This document shows positions 45,025 to 54,322 of a stretch of 64,000 nt of DNA, piece after piece (within the stretch, counting starts at the first letter, position 1; each line of letters opens with the position of its first letter). This DNA is from Miniphocaeibacter massiliensis (GTDB lineage: Bacteria; Bacillota; Clostridia; Tissierellales; Peptoniphilaceae), in contig NZ_OCTQ01000004.1 of the NCBI RefSeq assembly GCF_900232905.1, positions 1-64,000 of the forward strand. Direction: 5' to 3'. The translations under genes were made by a program, and so were the position numbers. A model generated the notes under the pieces. It saw only the letters and a list, made by a program, of their open reading frames with translations, made no database searches and was not told where the DNA came from.

Positions 45025-45762
45025 TTAATTCTTTGTGTTATTTTTATTATTAATTTTCTTAGTAAATTTCATATTAGGATAGTTTTTGACAATTCTACTC
45101 AAACTATGATGTTTTAACTTTTTATGCAAATTACTTAGATGGTTCAAGACATTCTCCCTACTAGAAGAAGAATTGTGATTGGCTAGTAAATGTTTTAGCC
45201 TATACTCTTTAATTCCTGCATTTTCTTTGTCAGAATTGTCAATTACTTTCTCTACTTCTGCCTTAGTTGTCATTGAGAAGTAAAGAGTTGACATTACATC
45301 AACTGCAAATAATATAAAAAGAATTATTGGACCAATACTGTCTGTATCTTTTATAAACTTGTCAATAACATCATTAACTACTGGATTAATAACTTTTATT
45401 AAAAAAATACAACCTACACCCCAAAATAGAGATACTGGAACAGCAACTCGACCTTCGATATTAAAAGGTATATCTGAATAATCCCAAAGTTTCATATGAA
45501 ATAACTTTTCAAGTAAAAAACTTGCAATATACTCTATAATCGTAACAATTACTATTACATTGAAATACAAGTTCAACAAAGTTCCAGAGTCTTTTGGTAC
45601 TAATAATAGTACAAAAGAAACCCCAAATCCATATACTGGACAATATGGTCCTAAAAGAAATCCCCTATACACAAAGTGTTTTGCCTTTATAGAGCAATAT
45701 ATTGTTTCCCATATCCATCCTATGAATGCATATACTATAAATGTCATAAATAAATTTGTCAT
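45025..45762 (-). CDS. CmpB-family membrane protein (putative ABC transporter permease)
   Basis: A 245-residue membrane protein of the ABC_trans_CmpB family (PF06541). FIGWIWETIYCSIKAKHFVYRG (read in parts), LLGPYCPVYGFG, LLEKLFHMKLWDYSD and PVSLFWGVGCIF are the family landmarks. About six membrane segments are followed by a basic cytoplasmic tail rich in His, Lys and Asn. The 'ABC permease' label is historical; no partner ATPase is adjacent and the role is unknown. Confidence 0.83.
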   Translation of the reverse strand: MTNLFMTFIVYAFIGWIWETIYCSIKAKHFVYRGFLLGPYCPVYGFGVSFVLLLVPKDSGTLLNLYFNVIVIVTIIEYIASFLLEKLFHMKLWDYSDIPFNIEGRVAVPVSLFWGVGCIFLIKVINPVVNDVIDKFIKDTDSIGPIILFILFAVDVMSTLYFSMTTKAEVEKVIDNSDKENAGIKEYRLKHLLANHNSSSSRENVLNHLSNLHKKLKHHSLSRIVKNYPNMKFTKKINNKNNTKN

Positions 45763-45886
45763 ATTTTTCTCCTAATATTAATGATATTTTTTATAACGAA
45801 TATCATTATATCATAACTCAATTTTCATAAACACAAATAATCATCAATAACTTTTTAATATACAGTACAAAATCTTCTATTTGTAT

Positions 45887-46627
45887 TTACAATTTTTTAT
45901 TAATATGTAATAAAAAATTTTTTAATCTTTCTGTTTTTGGATTATCTATAACTTCTTTTGGACTTCCTTGTTCTACAATTACTCCGTTATCCATAAATAC
46001 AATTTTGTCAGATACATTTCTTGCAAAATTTATTTCATGAGTAACTATCATCATAGTCTTTTTTTGTTTAGCTATATCTTTTATAAGCATTAAAACTTCA
46101 TTTACAAGTTCTGGGTCTAGAGCTGAAGTAGGTTCATCTAACATTAATATTTCTGGATTAAGCGCTATTGCCCTCCCTATAGAAACCCTTTGTTGTTGTC
46201 CTCCTGACAATTGATTTGGATATGATGACTTTTTGTCTTTTAATCCTATTTTGTCAAGAATTTCAACTCCTATTCTATTTGCTTCTTCTCTTTTTACTTT
46301 TTTTACTACAATTAAACCTTCAGTAATATTTTCTAGTGCTGTTTTATTATTAAATAAGTAAAAACCTTGAAACACCATGGCTGTATTTCTTCTTATCCAA
46401 AGTTGTTCTTTTTTGCTTATATTATCTAAAGAAAAAATTTTATCCTTTATTTGTAGTTTTCCACCATCTGCTTTTTCTAAACCATTAACACAACGCAATA
46501 ATGTTGACTTTCCACTACCAGAAGATCCTATAACCGTTACAACCTCACCAGTGTTAATTGATAGATTAACACCTTTTAATACATTATTATCTTCAAAACT
46601 TTTTCTAATATCTGTTAACTCTATCAA
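45887..46627 (-). CDS. Polar amino-acid ABC transporter ATPase
   Basis: A 246-residue ABC ATPase of the GlnQ class. Walker A is [18 protein letters not shown], the signature is LSGGQQQRVSIGRAI, Walker B is ILMLDEPTSALDPELV and the switch His lies in MIVTHEINFARNVSD. TTG start at 46627 directly after the permease stop codon, with AGGAGG upstream. Third gene of a binding protein-permease-ATPase operon. Confidence 0.92.
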   Translation of the reverse strand: MIELTDIRKSFEDNNVLKGVNLSINTGEVVTVIGSSGSGKSTLLRCVNGLEKADGGKLQIKDKIFSLDNISKKEQLWIRRNTAMVFQGFYLFNNKTALENITEGLIVVKKVKREEANRIGVEILDKIGLKDKKSSYPNQLSGGQQQRVSIGRAIALNPEILMLDEPTSALDPELVNEVLMLIKDIAKQKKTMMIVTHEINFARNVSDKIVFMDNGVIVEQGSPKEVIDNPKTERLKNFLLHINKKL

Positions 46628-47305
46628 TTAAATACCTCCTGTTCTTAACTTTACTCTCTTTTCTATATTTTTTTGTATAAAGCCAAGAATAGATGTAATT
46701 CCCCAATAAACTAATAAAACACTAATAAAAGCTTCTAAATATCTATAACTAGAAGCCCCTTCTAATTGGGCAATTGCCATCATTTCCTTTACTCCTATGG
46801 CAAATACTAAGGAGGTATCCTTTATTATATTAATAAAGCTACTAAATAATGTTGGTAAAGCTATTCTAAAGGCTTGTGGTATAACAATTCTCACCATCAT
46901 TTGTATATAATTCATTCCGATAGACTGTGCTGCTTCTATTTGCCCTATATTAACACCTTCTAAGGCTCCTCTCAAGGATTCTGCCATATATGCAGAACTT
47001 GCTACAGAAAGCACTATTACTGCTGCTTGAAACGAATTTATTTCTACTATATTTTGAATTAATGGAATTATTCCAAAGTAAAAGCAAAATAGCTGAGCCA
47101 TTAATGGAGTTCCTCTAAAAAAGGATATATACACTTTAAAAATATTACTCAATATTGGAACTTTAGCATAAATCACCATAGATATTATAAATGCTATAAT
47201 TAGTCCAAATATTATTGCCAAGGCTGATAATAACAAAGTAACTCCACTGTATTTAAGCATTAACGGAATTATGTTTTCTATAAACTGAAAATCAAAAGCT
47301 TTCAT
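46628..47305 (-). CDS. Polar amino-acid ABC transporter permease
   Basis: A 225-residue HisM-type permease with about five membrane segments. FFRGTPLMAQLFCFYFG and the EAA loop region ESLRGALEGVNIGQIEAAQSIGMN (in parts) are typical of amino-acid importers, as is VIPQAFRIALPTLFSSFINIIKDTSL (in parts). It has its own start 10 nt after the binding-protein gene. Confidence 0.91.
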   Translation of the reverse strand: MKAFDFQFIENIIPLMLKYSGVTLLLSALAIIFGLIIAFIISMVIYAKVPILSNIFKVYISFFRGTPLMAQLFCFYFGIIPLIQNIVEINSFQAAVIVLSVASSAYMAESLRGALEGVNIGQIEAAQSIGMNYIQMMVRIVIPQAFRIALPTLFSSFINIIKDTSLVFAIGVKEMMAIAQLEGASSYRYLEAFISVLLVYWGITSILGFIQKNIEKRVKLRTGGI

Positions 47306-47315
47306 CTACATTAAC

Positions 47316-48125
47316 CTATTTAGAGCTAACATCTAGATTAAACCATTTCTCAGATAATTTTTTCAATGTTCCATCTTTGTGCATTTCTTCCAAAGTATTA
47401 GCTACCTCTTTAGCCATTTTTTCGCCTTTTTCATCTTTCCTAAAAGGATATGCATTAATTTCAAAAGTCTCTCTATCTCCTAACCCTCTCAATGGAAATC
47501 CATTTTCTTCAATTACTGTATTGGTTTTTACTTCACCTTGCCATAATCCATCTAAACGTCCAATTTTTACTTCTTCTTCCATCGGTGCACCATCAAAAGT
47601 AATAATTTCAAATCCTAAATTGTATTTTTCATTCATTGCTCTAAGAGTAGCTTCTCCATTTCCACCTAACCAGCAACCAACTTTTTTACCTTTTAAATCT
47701 TCTTTTGTTTTAAATTCACTATCTTCTTTCACAAATAAATCATAATAACTATATGCATAAGGCGAACTAAAAGCATACTTTTCTTCTCTTTCTGGAGTAA
47801 TAGACATTTGATGTGCTATTGTGTCTATTTCGCCTGAATCTAACATTCCAATTAGTCCACTGAATTGTCCTAGTTTATAATCTAAATCATAATTATTTCT
47901 TTTTGCTATTTCTTCCCATACTTCCATTTCAAAACCTTTTAACTCGTCATTTTCTTGAAATGCCCATGGTTTATATGATGCCGACGTACCTACTACAATT
48001 TTAGTCTTTCCCTCTTTGTTATCTTCACCTTTAGTACTGCTATCATCTTTCTTTCCATTACAGCCTACTATTCCTATCCCAACAACCATAATTAATAACA
48101 TTAAACATATTTTTTTAATTTTCAT
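47316..48125 (-). CDS. Amino-acid-binding lipoprotein of ABC importer
   Basis: A 269-residue solute-binding protein, family 3. The signal peptide ends in the lipobox IVGC, so it is membrane-anchored by lipid. YKPWAFQENDELKGFEMEVWEEI is the start of the ligand lobe, and LDSGEIDTIAHQMSITPEREEKY is the family's hinge and substrate region (shown in parts). Cystine- and polar-amino-acid-binding proteins share these features; ligand not assignable. AAGGAGAAGG site. Confidence 0.9.
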   Translation of the reverse strand: MKIKKICLMLLIMVVGIGIVGCNGKKDDSSTKGEDNKEGKTKIVVGTSASYKPWAFQENDELKGFEMEVWEEIAKRNNYDLDYKLGQFSGLIGMLDSGEIDTIAHQMSITPEREEKYAFSSPYAYSYYDLFVKEDSEFKTKEDLKGKKVGCWLGGNGEATLRAMNEKYNLGFEIITFDGAPMEEEVKIGRLDGLWQGEVKTNTVIEENGFPLRGLGDRETFEINAYPFRKDEKGEKMAKEVANTLEEMHKDGTLKKLSEKWFNLDVSSK

Positions 48126-48670
48126 TTCCTTCTCCTTTTATTGTAATTTATTGTTAATAAAATAACTATCAGTGTCCCTTTAAACAACAATAAATTATAA
48201 TCTCTTAACTTGAAAATAATTTTCGTTCTCATTAATAAGTATTGAATATAGTTTTAGATAAATAAATACTGAAACCATCAGATAATTGCTCTCATTTATA
48301 ATTAAATGTTTTTACAATAAATAGAATTTTAGAAATAACAACTACTATTATCAAAAGTAAAGAAATTATATTTAGTTAGTTTATTAGAAACTTCTAATTC
48401 ATTATTTATATAACGTCATGTAAATAAATTAAAAACTTTCATGTAATTCTTTACTCCCACTAATATACTTGTCTGCGTAATTTGCATGTTAAAATTATAT
48501 CTAATTTGGATTTTTATGTCAATTTATAACAACATCATTCTAAGTGTTATTGTTATAATCTCATTTAATTCTATCTCTATACTATTATTAAATAGAAATA
48601 TACAGTATAATTAAATATAATATATAATTATTTTTGTACTTAATTAAATTTTATAAAGGAAGTGTAAATA
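48126..48670. other. 545-nt AT-rich divergent intergenic region
   Basis: No gene, RNA family or clear terminator is visible. It separates the minus-strand amino-acid importer from the plus-strand surface protein and must hold both promoters. The last 70 nt before the surface-protein start is nearly all A and T with many TATAAT-like words, so promoter assignment by eye is unsafe. Confidence 0.6.
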
Positions 48671-51007
48671 TTGAAAAAAAGAATTTTTTCGGTAGCATTA
48701 ATGTTCGCTTTATCTCTAAATTTAAGTATTAGTTTTGCTGACGAACTAACATCTACCAAAGAAGTAATAGAAACAGAACCTGTCGAAAATACAGAAGTTT
48801 CAACTGAATATATTGAATCGACTGAAGAAAATAAACAAAATACTAATGTTTCAGAAAATTTAACTTCTACTAGTACATTACAAGGTTTATATGGTGAAAA
48901 TGTAGATAATTCTATAGATTCAAATTCATCTTTAAATAGCTATTTGAATTCTTCTACTAGAATAAAGAGGATAGCTGGTGCCGATAGAATTGGTACATCT
49001 ATTCAAATCAGTAAATTTACCCACGATAAATCTGATAAGGTGATTCTTGCTAGTTCAAAAAACTATGCTGATGCTTTATCTGCATCTAGTATAACTTTTG
49101 GAGAATATCCAGTACTACTCGTTAACAACGTCCTAACAAACAATTTAAAAAACGAGATTATTAGACTAGGTGCAAAAGAAGCTATCATTTTAGGCGGTGA
49201 TAACGCCGTTAACAATAATGTAGAAAAATCTTTAAAATCTATAAAATCCTTAACTAAAGTTACTCGTATTGCTGGAGCTAATAGATACTCTACATCTGTT
49301 AAAATAAGTGAAAAGTCTATAAATCAAAATCTTATAGTTGCTTCTGGTAGTAATTATCCTGATGCATTAGCAGGAACTATATTAGCAAATAACAAAGCCG
49401 ATTTAGTATTAACTCCAAACAATAAACTTGATACTAACTTAGAAAAAAAGCTTAAAGGTTTTAATGGTGATAATATAAAAATAATTGGTGGTAATGCTGT
49501 AATAAAAGATAGCGTAATGAATAATATAAAAAAACTATCTAAAACTTCTAATATTGAAAGAATAGCTGGAGCTAACAGATATGACACAAGTGTAAAAGTT
49601 GCAAAAAAAACAAATAGTAAAACTGTTATATTAGCTTCTGGACAAGATTATCCTGACGCACTAGCGGCATCAACATTATCTCAAAAACTTAATGCACCTA
49701 TAATACTTACACAAAATAGTATACTTTCAAAAGAAGTAGCTTCTTATGTAAGATCAGCAAGTAAAATAATAATTGTTGGCGGAGATGCTGTAATAGCTCA
49801 AACGGTAATAGATGGTATAAATGGTGAGAATATTTCTAATGAATATATAACATGGAACAATATAAATAAATATAGTACTAAAATTATTATGTCAGAATCT
49901 GAAATAAAAAATTATAATAAAAATAATATATCCAAAAGTAGTTATCTAAATGATGTTTTAAATATAAATAAATTGTATTCAAAAGATGAAATTACTAAAA
50001 TGATTAATACTTTATCTGTTCTACCATCAAAACCTTATAATAAAAATGGTGTAGCTTACAGTAATTCAACAAAAAATAGTTGGGTTAATAATTGTAATAA
50101 AAGTGCAGTAGTAACACAAAAAAATTATAACTTTGGAGTAGTAACTGAAAGAACCCTTCTTAGAACTTTCCCAACTTGGGACGAAAATAGAACTAAAGGT
50201 GGAGCACATGACTACTTTGCAGAAACAGCTTTAAATCCTTGGGATGAAATACTAGTTTTACACCAAAGTAAAGACGGTAAATGGGTATTTGGTATAACAG
50301 AAAATTATACAGGTTGGGTCTTCAAAGACTATATTGCTTTTTCTACAAGAGATGAATTAAAAAAATACAAAAATCTTCCAAAAGAAATTGTAATAGAAAG
50401 ACAATTAAAAATTGGAAATAAATTATATGATATGGGATCAGACATACCCATTTCAGAAAAATCCTTACTGTCTCCAACTAAAAATAGCAGTTCTAAGCTA
50501 GCTCCTACAAAAATATCTAAACCAAGCTCTGGAACAGTAAGTGGATATTTACCATACACTGAAGCAAATGTAATTAAACAAGCATTAAAATTTAAAGGAG
50601 AAAAATATGGTTGGGGTGGCTCTAATAACGGTCATGACTGTTCTTCTCTAATACAAGATGTATTTAAAACATTTGGAATAATTATGCCAAGAAACACTTC
50701 ACAACAAGAATACTCATATGTAGGAAAAACAACATCATTAAACAATATGTCAAATTCAACAAAACAAAATAAAATCATAAGTATGGGACCTGGAACAGTA
50801 ATGTACATGAAAGGACACACAATGATGTATATTGGCAAAAATGCAAAAGGTGTACCTATGATGATACACCAATATGCTGGACATTATTCTAATGGTAAAT
50901 ATGTGTCAGTTTTATCTGCACAAATCACTCCTTTAACATTGGGAAGCACAGGAGGAACTACTTACCTAACACATATGCGTACAGCAGTTAAATACACCAA
51001 TAAATAA
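48671..51007 (+). CDS. Surface protein with three CWB2 repeats and NlpC/P60 endopeptidase
   Basis: A 778-residue exported protein. A signal peptide (about 1-23) is followed by a Thr/Glu-rich stretch. Three cell-wall-binding-2 repeats follow, starting RIAGADRIGTS (near 101), RIAGANRYSTS and RIAGANRYDTS. Next come an N_NLPC_P60-like helical part, an SH3 domain around RTLLRTFPTW to GWVFKDYIAF, and NlpC/P60 at about 635-770. Catalytic Cys lies in GHDCSSLIQDVF (near 657), His in GHTMMYIG. CWB2 triplets anchor S-layer-type proteins to wall polymers in Clostridioides, so this is probably a wall-attached peptidoglycan hydrolase. TTG start. Confidence 0.92.
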   Translation: MKKRIFSVALMFALSLNLSISFADELTSTKEVIETEPVENTEVSTEYIESTEENKQNTNVSENLTSTSTLQGLYGENVDNSIDSNSSLNSYLNSSTRIKRIAGADRIGTSIQISKFTHDKSDKVILASSKNYADALSASSITFGEYPVLLVNNVLTNNLKNEIIRLGAKEAIILGGDNAVNNNVEKSLKSIKSLTKVTRIAGANRYSTSVKISEKSINQNLIVASGSNYPDALAGTILANNKADLVLTPNNKLDTNLEKKLKGFNGDNIKIIGGNAVIKDSVMNNIKKLSKTSNIERIAGANRYDTSVKVAKKTNSKTVILASGQDYPDALAASTLSQKLNAPIILTQNSILSKEVASYVRSASKIIIVGGDAVIAQTVIDGINGENISNEYITWNNINKYSTKIIMSESEIKNYNKNNISKSSYLNDVLNINKLYSKDEITKMINTLSVLPSKPYNKNGVAYSNSTKNSWVNNCNKSAVVTQKNYNFGVVTERTLLRTFPTWDENRTKGGAHDYFAETALNPWDEILVLHQSKDGKWVFGITENYTGWVFKDYIAFSTRDELKKYKNLPKEIVIERQLKIGNKLYDMGSDIPISEKSLLSPTKNSSSKLAPTKISKPSSGTVSGYLPYTEANVIKQALKFKGEKYGWGGSNNGHDCSSLIQDVFKTFGIIMPRNTSQQEYSYVGKTTSLNNMSNSTKQNKIISMGPGTVMYMKGHTMMYIGKNAKGVPMMIHQYAGHYSNGKYVSVLSAQITPLTLGSTGGTTYLTHMRTAVKYTNK

Positions 51008-51027
51008 TAAAGAGATACTCTTTGTGA

Positions 51028-51345
51028 AATCAAGAGATAATATGTTCAATATGTATATTTACAATTATTATAATTATTAATATAATTTTTAGCAGAGATT
51101 ATTGGAAATATAATAATAATAATTGGATTATTGGAAAAAATAGAGAAGAGATTATAGAAAAATATGGAGAATTTGATTTAGATGGTTTTAAACGAAAATC
51201 AAATGATGGCTACCATTGTGCATACAATATAGGTAAGTCTTTTATTGGATCTTATTTAGGTGAACTGGAGAATTTTTACTACATTGACTTTGACAATGAA
51301 AATATAGCTATAGAAATATCTGTGCATTCGCAATTTGGCGGCTAG
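51028..51345 (+). pseudogene. Decayed small membrane/secreted protein gene
   Basis: An open frame from 51028 to TAG at 51345 has no ATG, GTG or TTG start in frame. It reads as a membrane segment (CIFTIIIIINIIF), then a domain with WIIGKNREEIIEKYGEFDLD and FYYIDFDNENIAIEISV. The pattern of WIIGK..REEIIEKYGEFD is one I associate with small uncharacterised clostridial proteins. A frameshift in the AT-rich 5' part, with the original start near 51042, would explain the missing start. Lies just after the CWB2 protein. Confidence 0.55.
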
Positions 51346-51387
51346 TATAAAAGACATATAAATAATTATTTCTTATTTACATTAAAT

Positions 51388-51449
51388 AAAAAAGCCTATA
51401 AGTTAGTAATTAACTAACTTATAGGCTTTTAAACTACTATTTTAAAACT
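51388..51449. repeat. Second copy of the rplL 3' end plus terminator
   Basis: These 62 bases match 59077-59138 with 6 differences by eye. The other copy is the last codons of rplL and its terminator. Here there is no rplL reading frame beyond the match, so this is a stray duplicate. Confidence 0.75.
51390..51430. terminator. Bidirectional terminator between the decayed gene and oppF
   Basis: A perfect 18-bp stem with a 5-nt loop, flanked by A-run and T-run. It can end the plus-strand transcript and, about 160 nt after oppF, the opp operon. Confidence 0.8.
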
Positions 51450-51588
51450 CTGATCAATTAAGAATATATGTTTTATTTAGCTATATTTAACTTTTTATTT
51501 GTATATATTTTCTTTGCATTATATTACTTTTTGTCGTTGTCAAAATCATTATTACGATTTTAGTACGCCTTGTTAATTGAAAAAACAA

Positions 51589-52527
51589 TTATTTATCTAT
51601 AATTTTATATAAATGACAAGCTACCATATGTTTATTTTTCACTTCTATCAATTTAGGTTCTATATTTTGACATTCTTTTATTGCATATTTGCATCTTTTA
51701 TATAAATTACATCCTTTAAAATCCTCATCTATTTTTAATGATTTATCGGTTCTAAAATCTGTTTTAGCTTCATTATCCGATGTATCACCTACTAAAGAGA
51801 TGGATTCGATTAACATTTTCGTATATGGATGTAATGGATTATTGTATAATTCATCTTTATTTGTTATTTCTACTATTTTCCCTAAGTACATAACTGCTAT
51901 TCTATCACTAATATAGTTAATTATTATTATATTATGAGTTATAAATAAGTATGTAACTTTTAATTCTTCTTGTAAATCTTGTAAAAGATTCACAATTTGT
52001 GCTTGTATAGAAACATCTAAAGATGCAATTGGCTCATCACATACTATGAAATCAGGATTGCTAACTAATGCTCTAGCTATACAAATCCTCTGTTTCTGTC
52101 CCCCTGAAAATTCATGAGGATATTTATATAAATCATTTTCCTCAAGCCCAACTTTGTTTACAATACTCAAAACTTTGTTTTTTCGTTCTTCTAAAGGGAT
52201 ATTTAATACTTTCAATGGCTCTTCAATAATTTTTTTTACATTCCATTTTGGGTTTAGTGCCGATGCTGCATCTTGAAAAACAATCTCTTTTCTTTTTCCG
52301 TTATAAAATATTTCTCCATCTGTTTTTTCTTCCATACCTAATATTAGTTTCCCAAGAGTTGATTTACCTGATCCAGATTCTCCAACCAATCCTAAAGTTT
52401 CACCCTTATATATTTCCATGTCTATGTCATCTACAGCTTTTGTACAACCTCTTGATTTTCCTAAAAATGATTTATTGTCATAATATTTTTTTAATTTTTT
52501 AATTTCTATTAAAACTTCTTCTTTCAC
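51589..52527 (-). CDS. oppF: Oligopeptide ABC transporter ATPase OppF
   Basis: A 312-residue ABC ATPase. Walker [15 protein letters not shown], signature [15 protein letters not shown], Walker [19 protein letters not shown], and the oligopeptide-specific C-terminal region [14 protein letters not shown] followed by a Cys-containing tail ([14 protein letters not shown]). It is slightly short for OppF but complete. It is the last gene of the opp operon and pairs with OppD to power peptide import. Confidence 0.93.
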   Translation of the reverse strand: MKEEVLIEIKKLKKYYDNKSFLGKSRGCTKAVDDIDMEIYKGETLGLVGESGSGKSTLGKLILGMEEKTDGEIFYNGKRKEIVFQDAASALNPKWNVKKIIEEPLKVLNIPLEERKNKVLSIVNKVGLEENDLYKYPHEFSGGQKQRICIARALVSNPDFIVCDEPIASLDVSIQAQIVNLLQDLQEELKVTYLFITHNIIIINYISDRIAVMYLGKIVEITNKDELYNNPLHPYTKMLIESISLVGDTSDNEAKTDFRTDKSLKIDEDFKGCNLYKRCKYAIKECQNIEPKLIEVKNKHMVACHLYKIIDK

Positions 52528-52535
52528 AATAGCTC

Positions 52536-53504
52536 CTATTCATAACATATATGGCATTTAACTTTTTGTTTATTTCCATAATATTTGTATTCTGGCATAA
52601 CTTCATTACATATTTCAATTTTTTTGTCACATCGATTTAAAAATGGACATAATTTGAAATCCTCATTTAATGAAGGTGTTTTCCCCTCTATCGCAACTAA
52701 TCTTTTTTTATTTAAATCTAGACTAGGTACAGCTTTAAGTAATGCAATTGTATATGGATGTTTAGGATTATTAAATATTTCTTTTTTATCTCCCTCTTCT
52801 ACAACAAATCCAGCATACATCACCATTACTTTTTGACAAATCTTAGATATAACTCCCATATCATGAGTAATGAAAATAATAGACATATTGTTTTCTCTTT
52901 GTATTTCCAATAACAATTTCAGTATTTGTGCTTGTATAGTAACATCTAATGCAGTTGTTGGCTCATCTGCTATTAAGATTTCCGGGTTACAAGATAGTGC
53001 CATTGCAATCATAACCCTCTGTCTCATCCCCCCTGAAAATTCATGAGGATACTGTTTTATTCTCTTTTCTGCTTCAGTTATGCCTGCTTTTTTTAATAAA
53101 GAAACAGCTTTCTCTCTTGCTTCTTTTTTGGTTATATTACTGTGTCTTAAAATCACCTCTTCTATTTGTAAACCAATTCTTTTTATTGGATCTAGTGATT
53201 TCATAGGATCTTGAAATATCATAGCTATTTCTTTTCCTCTTATTTTTTGGTACTTTTTTTCACCAGCATTAATTAAGTCTATGTCCTCTAAAGATAGTTT
53301 GTTCGCTACTCTTCTTACACCTTCTGGCAAAATATTCATTATTGCCTTCATTGACATAGACTTTCCACTTCCCGATTCTCCTACTATTCCTATAATTTCT
53401 TCTTTTTTAACAGTTAAATCAAAATCTTTTACTATCTTAAGTACTTTTTTTTGCTTTTGTATAGTTATATTTAGTTTTTCAACTTTTAGAATTTCATTTT
53501 CCAT
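52536..53504 (-). CDS. oppD: Oligopeptide ABC transporter ATPase OppD
   Basis: A 322-residue ABC ATPase. Walker [15 protein letters not shown], signature FSGGMRQRVMIAMAL, Walker B ILIADEPTTALDVTIQAQ, then NPKHPYTIALLKAVPSLD and a Cys-rich tail with CPFLNRCDKKIEIC, as in other OppD/DppD proteins. It overlaps oppC by 11 nt and precedes oppF by 8 nt. Confidence 0.93.
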   Translation of the reverse strand: MENEILKVEKLNITIQKQKKVLKIVKDFDLTVKKEEIIGIVGESGSGKSMSMKAIMNILPEGVRRVANKLSLEDIDLINAGEKKYQKIRGKEIAMIFQDPMKSLDPIKRIGLQIEEVILRHSNITKKEAREKAVSLLKKAGITEAEKRIKQYPHEFSGGMRQRVMIAMALSCNPEILIADEPTTALDVTIQAQILKLLLEIQRENNMSIIFITHDMGVISKICQKVMVMYAGFVVEEGDKKEIFNNPKHPYTIALLKAVPSLDLNKKRLVAIEGKTPSLNEDFKLCPFLNRCDKKIEICNEVMPEYKYYGNKQKVKCHICYE

Positions 53505-54321
53505 TAATTTCTCCTCTTTGCATCATAGGATCCATTCTATCTTTAACAATATTTCCTAATTTATTAAATGAATATATTGTTAATATAATTAATATACCTG
53601 GAATAACTGCCATATATGGGGCTTTTTGAAGGTACTTCTGAGAATTTTGTAGTAAACTTCCCCAACTTGACATCGGTGCTGCCACTCCTAATCCTAAAAA
53701 ACTTAGAGAACTTTCCATCATAATAGCACCTGCAATTGTTGATGTTGCAGATGTAATTATAGTTGGAAAGACATTAATAATTATGTGTTTTAATATTATT
53801 AAATAATTTTTTTCTCCTATAAATTTAGCATATTTTACATAATCTCTTTCTTTCAAAGTTAGAACCTCTGTTCTAACCAACCTAGCTGTTTCCATCCAAC
53901 TAAAAAAACCAATGACTAATATTATAGATATTAATCCTCTTTTAAATACTACTCCAAAGACTGTCACTAGTATTATCCAAGGTATTGCTGATAGCACATC
54001 AACTGTTCTCATAAAAAAACTATCTATAAATCCACCAGCGTATCCTGATATTAAACCTATAATAACTCCTATAATTATTGAAGTTACCATTGCTAAAACT
54101 CCTACAATTAAGGAGATTCTTCCCCCATATAATACTCTTACAAGGTAATCTCTACCCATTTCATCTGTTCCAAAAAAATGTTCTGATGAAAATCCTTGTA
54201 ATTTATTAGAAACATCTATTTTATCTGGATCTAAATCTACAAATATAAGTATTATATTTATTAGTATTATTATTGATATGAATATTACAGGTAAGTATAT
54301 TCCTCTATTTTTCTTCCCCAT
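53494..54321 (-). CDS. oppC: Oligopeptide ABC transporter permease OppC
   Basis: A 275-residue permease with six membrane segments. The N-terminal part carries HFFGTDEMGRDYLVRVLYGGRISL, the OppC/DppC marker (in parts). The EAA loop is in YVKYAKFIGEKNYLIILKHI and SLSFLGLGVAAPMSSWGSLL is also typical. One nt separates its start from the oppB stop codon. Confidence 0.92.
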   Translation of the reverse strand: MGKKNRGIYLPVIFISIIILINIILIFVDLDPDKIDVSNKLQGFSSEHFFGTDEMGRDYLVRVLYGGRISLIVGVLAMVTSIIIGVIIGLISGYAGGFIDSFFMRTVDVLSAIPWIILVTVFGVVFKRGLISIILVIGFFSWMETARLVRTEVLTLKERDYVKYAKFIGEKNYLIILKHIIINVFPTIITSATSTIAGAIMMESSLSFLGLGVAAPMSSWGSLLQNSQKYLQKAPYMAVIPGILIILTIYSFNKLGNIVKDRMDPMMQRGEINGK

Positions 54322-54322
54322 T

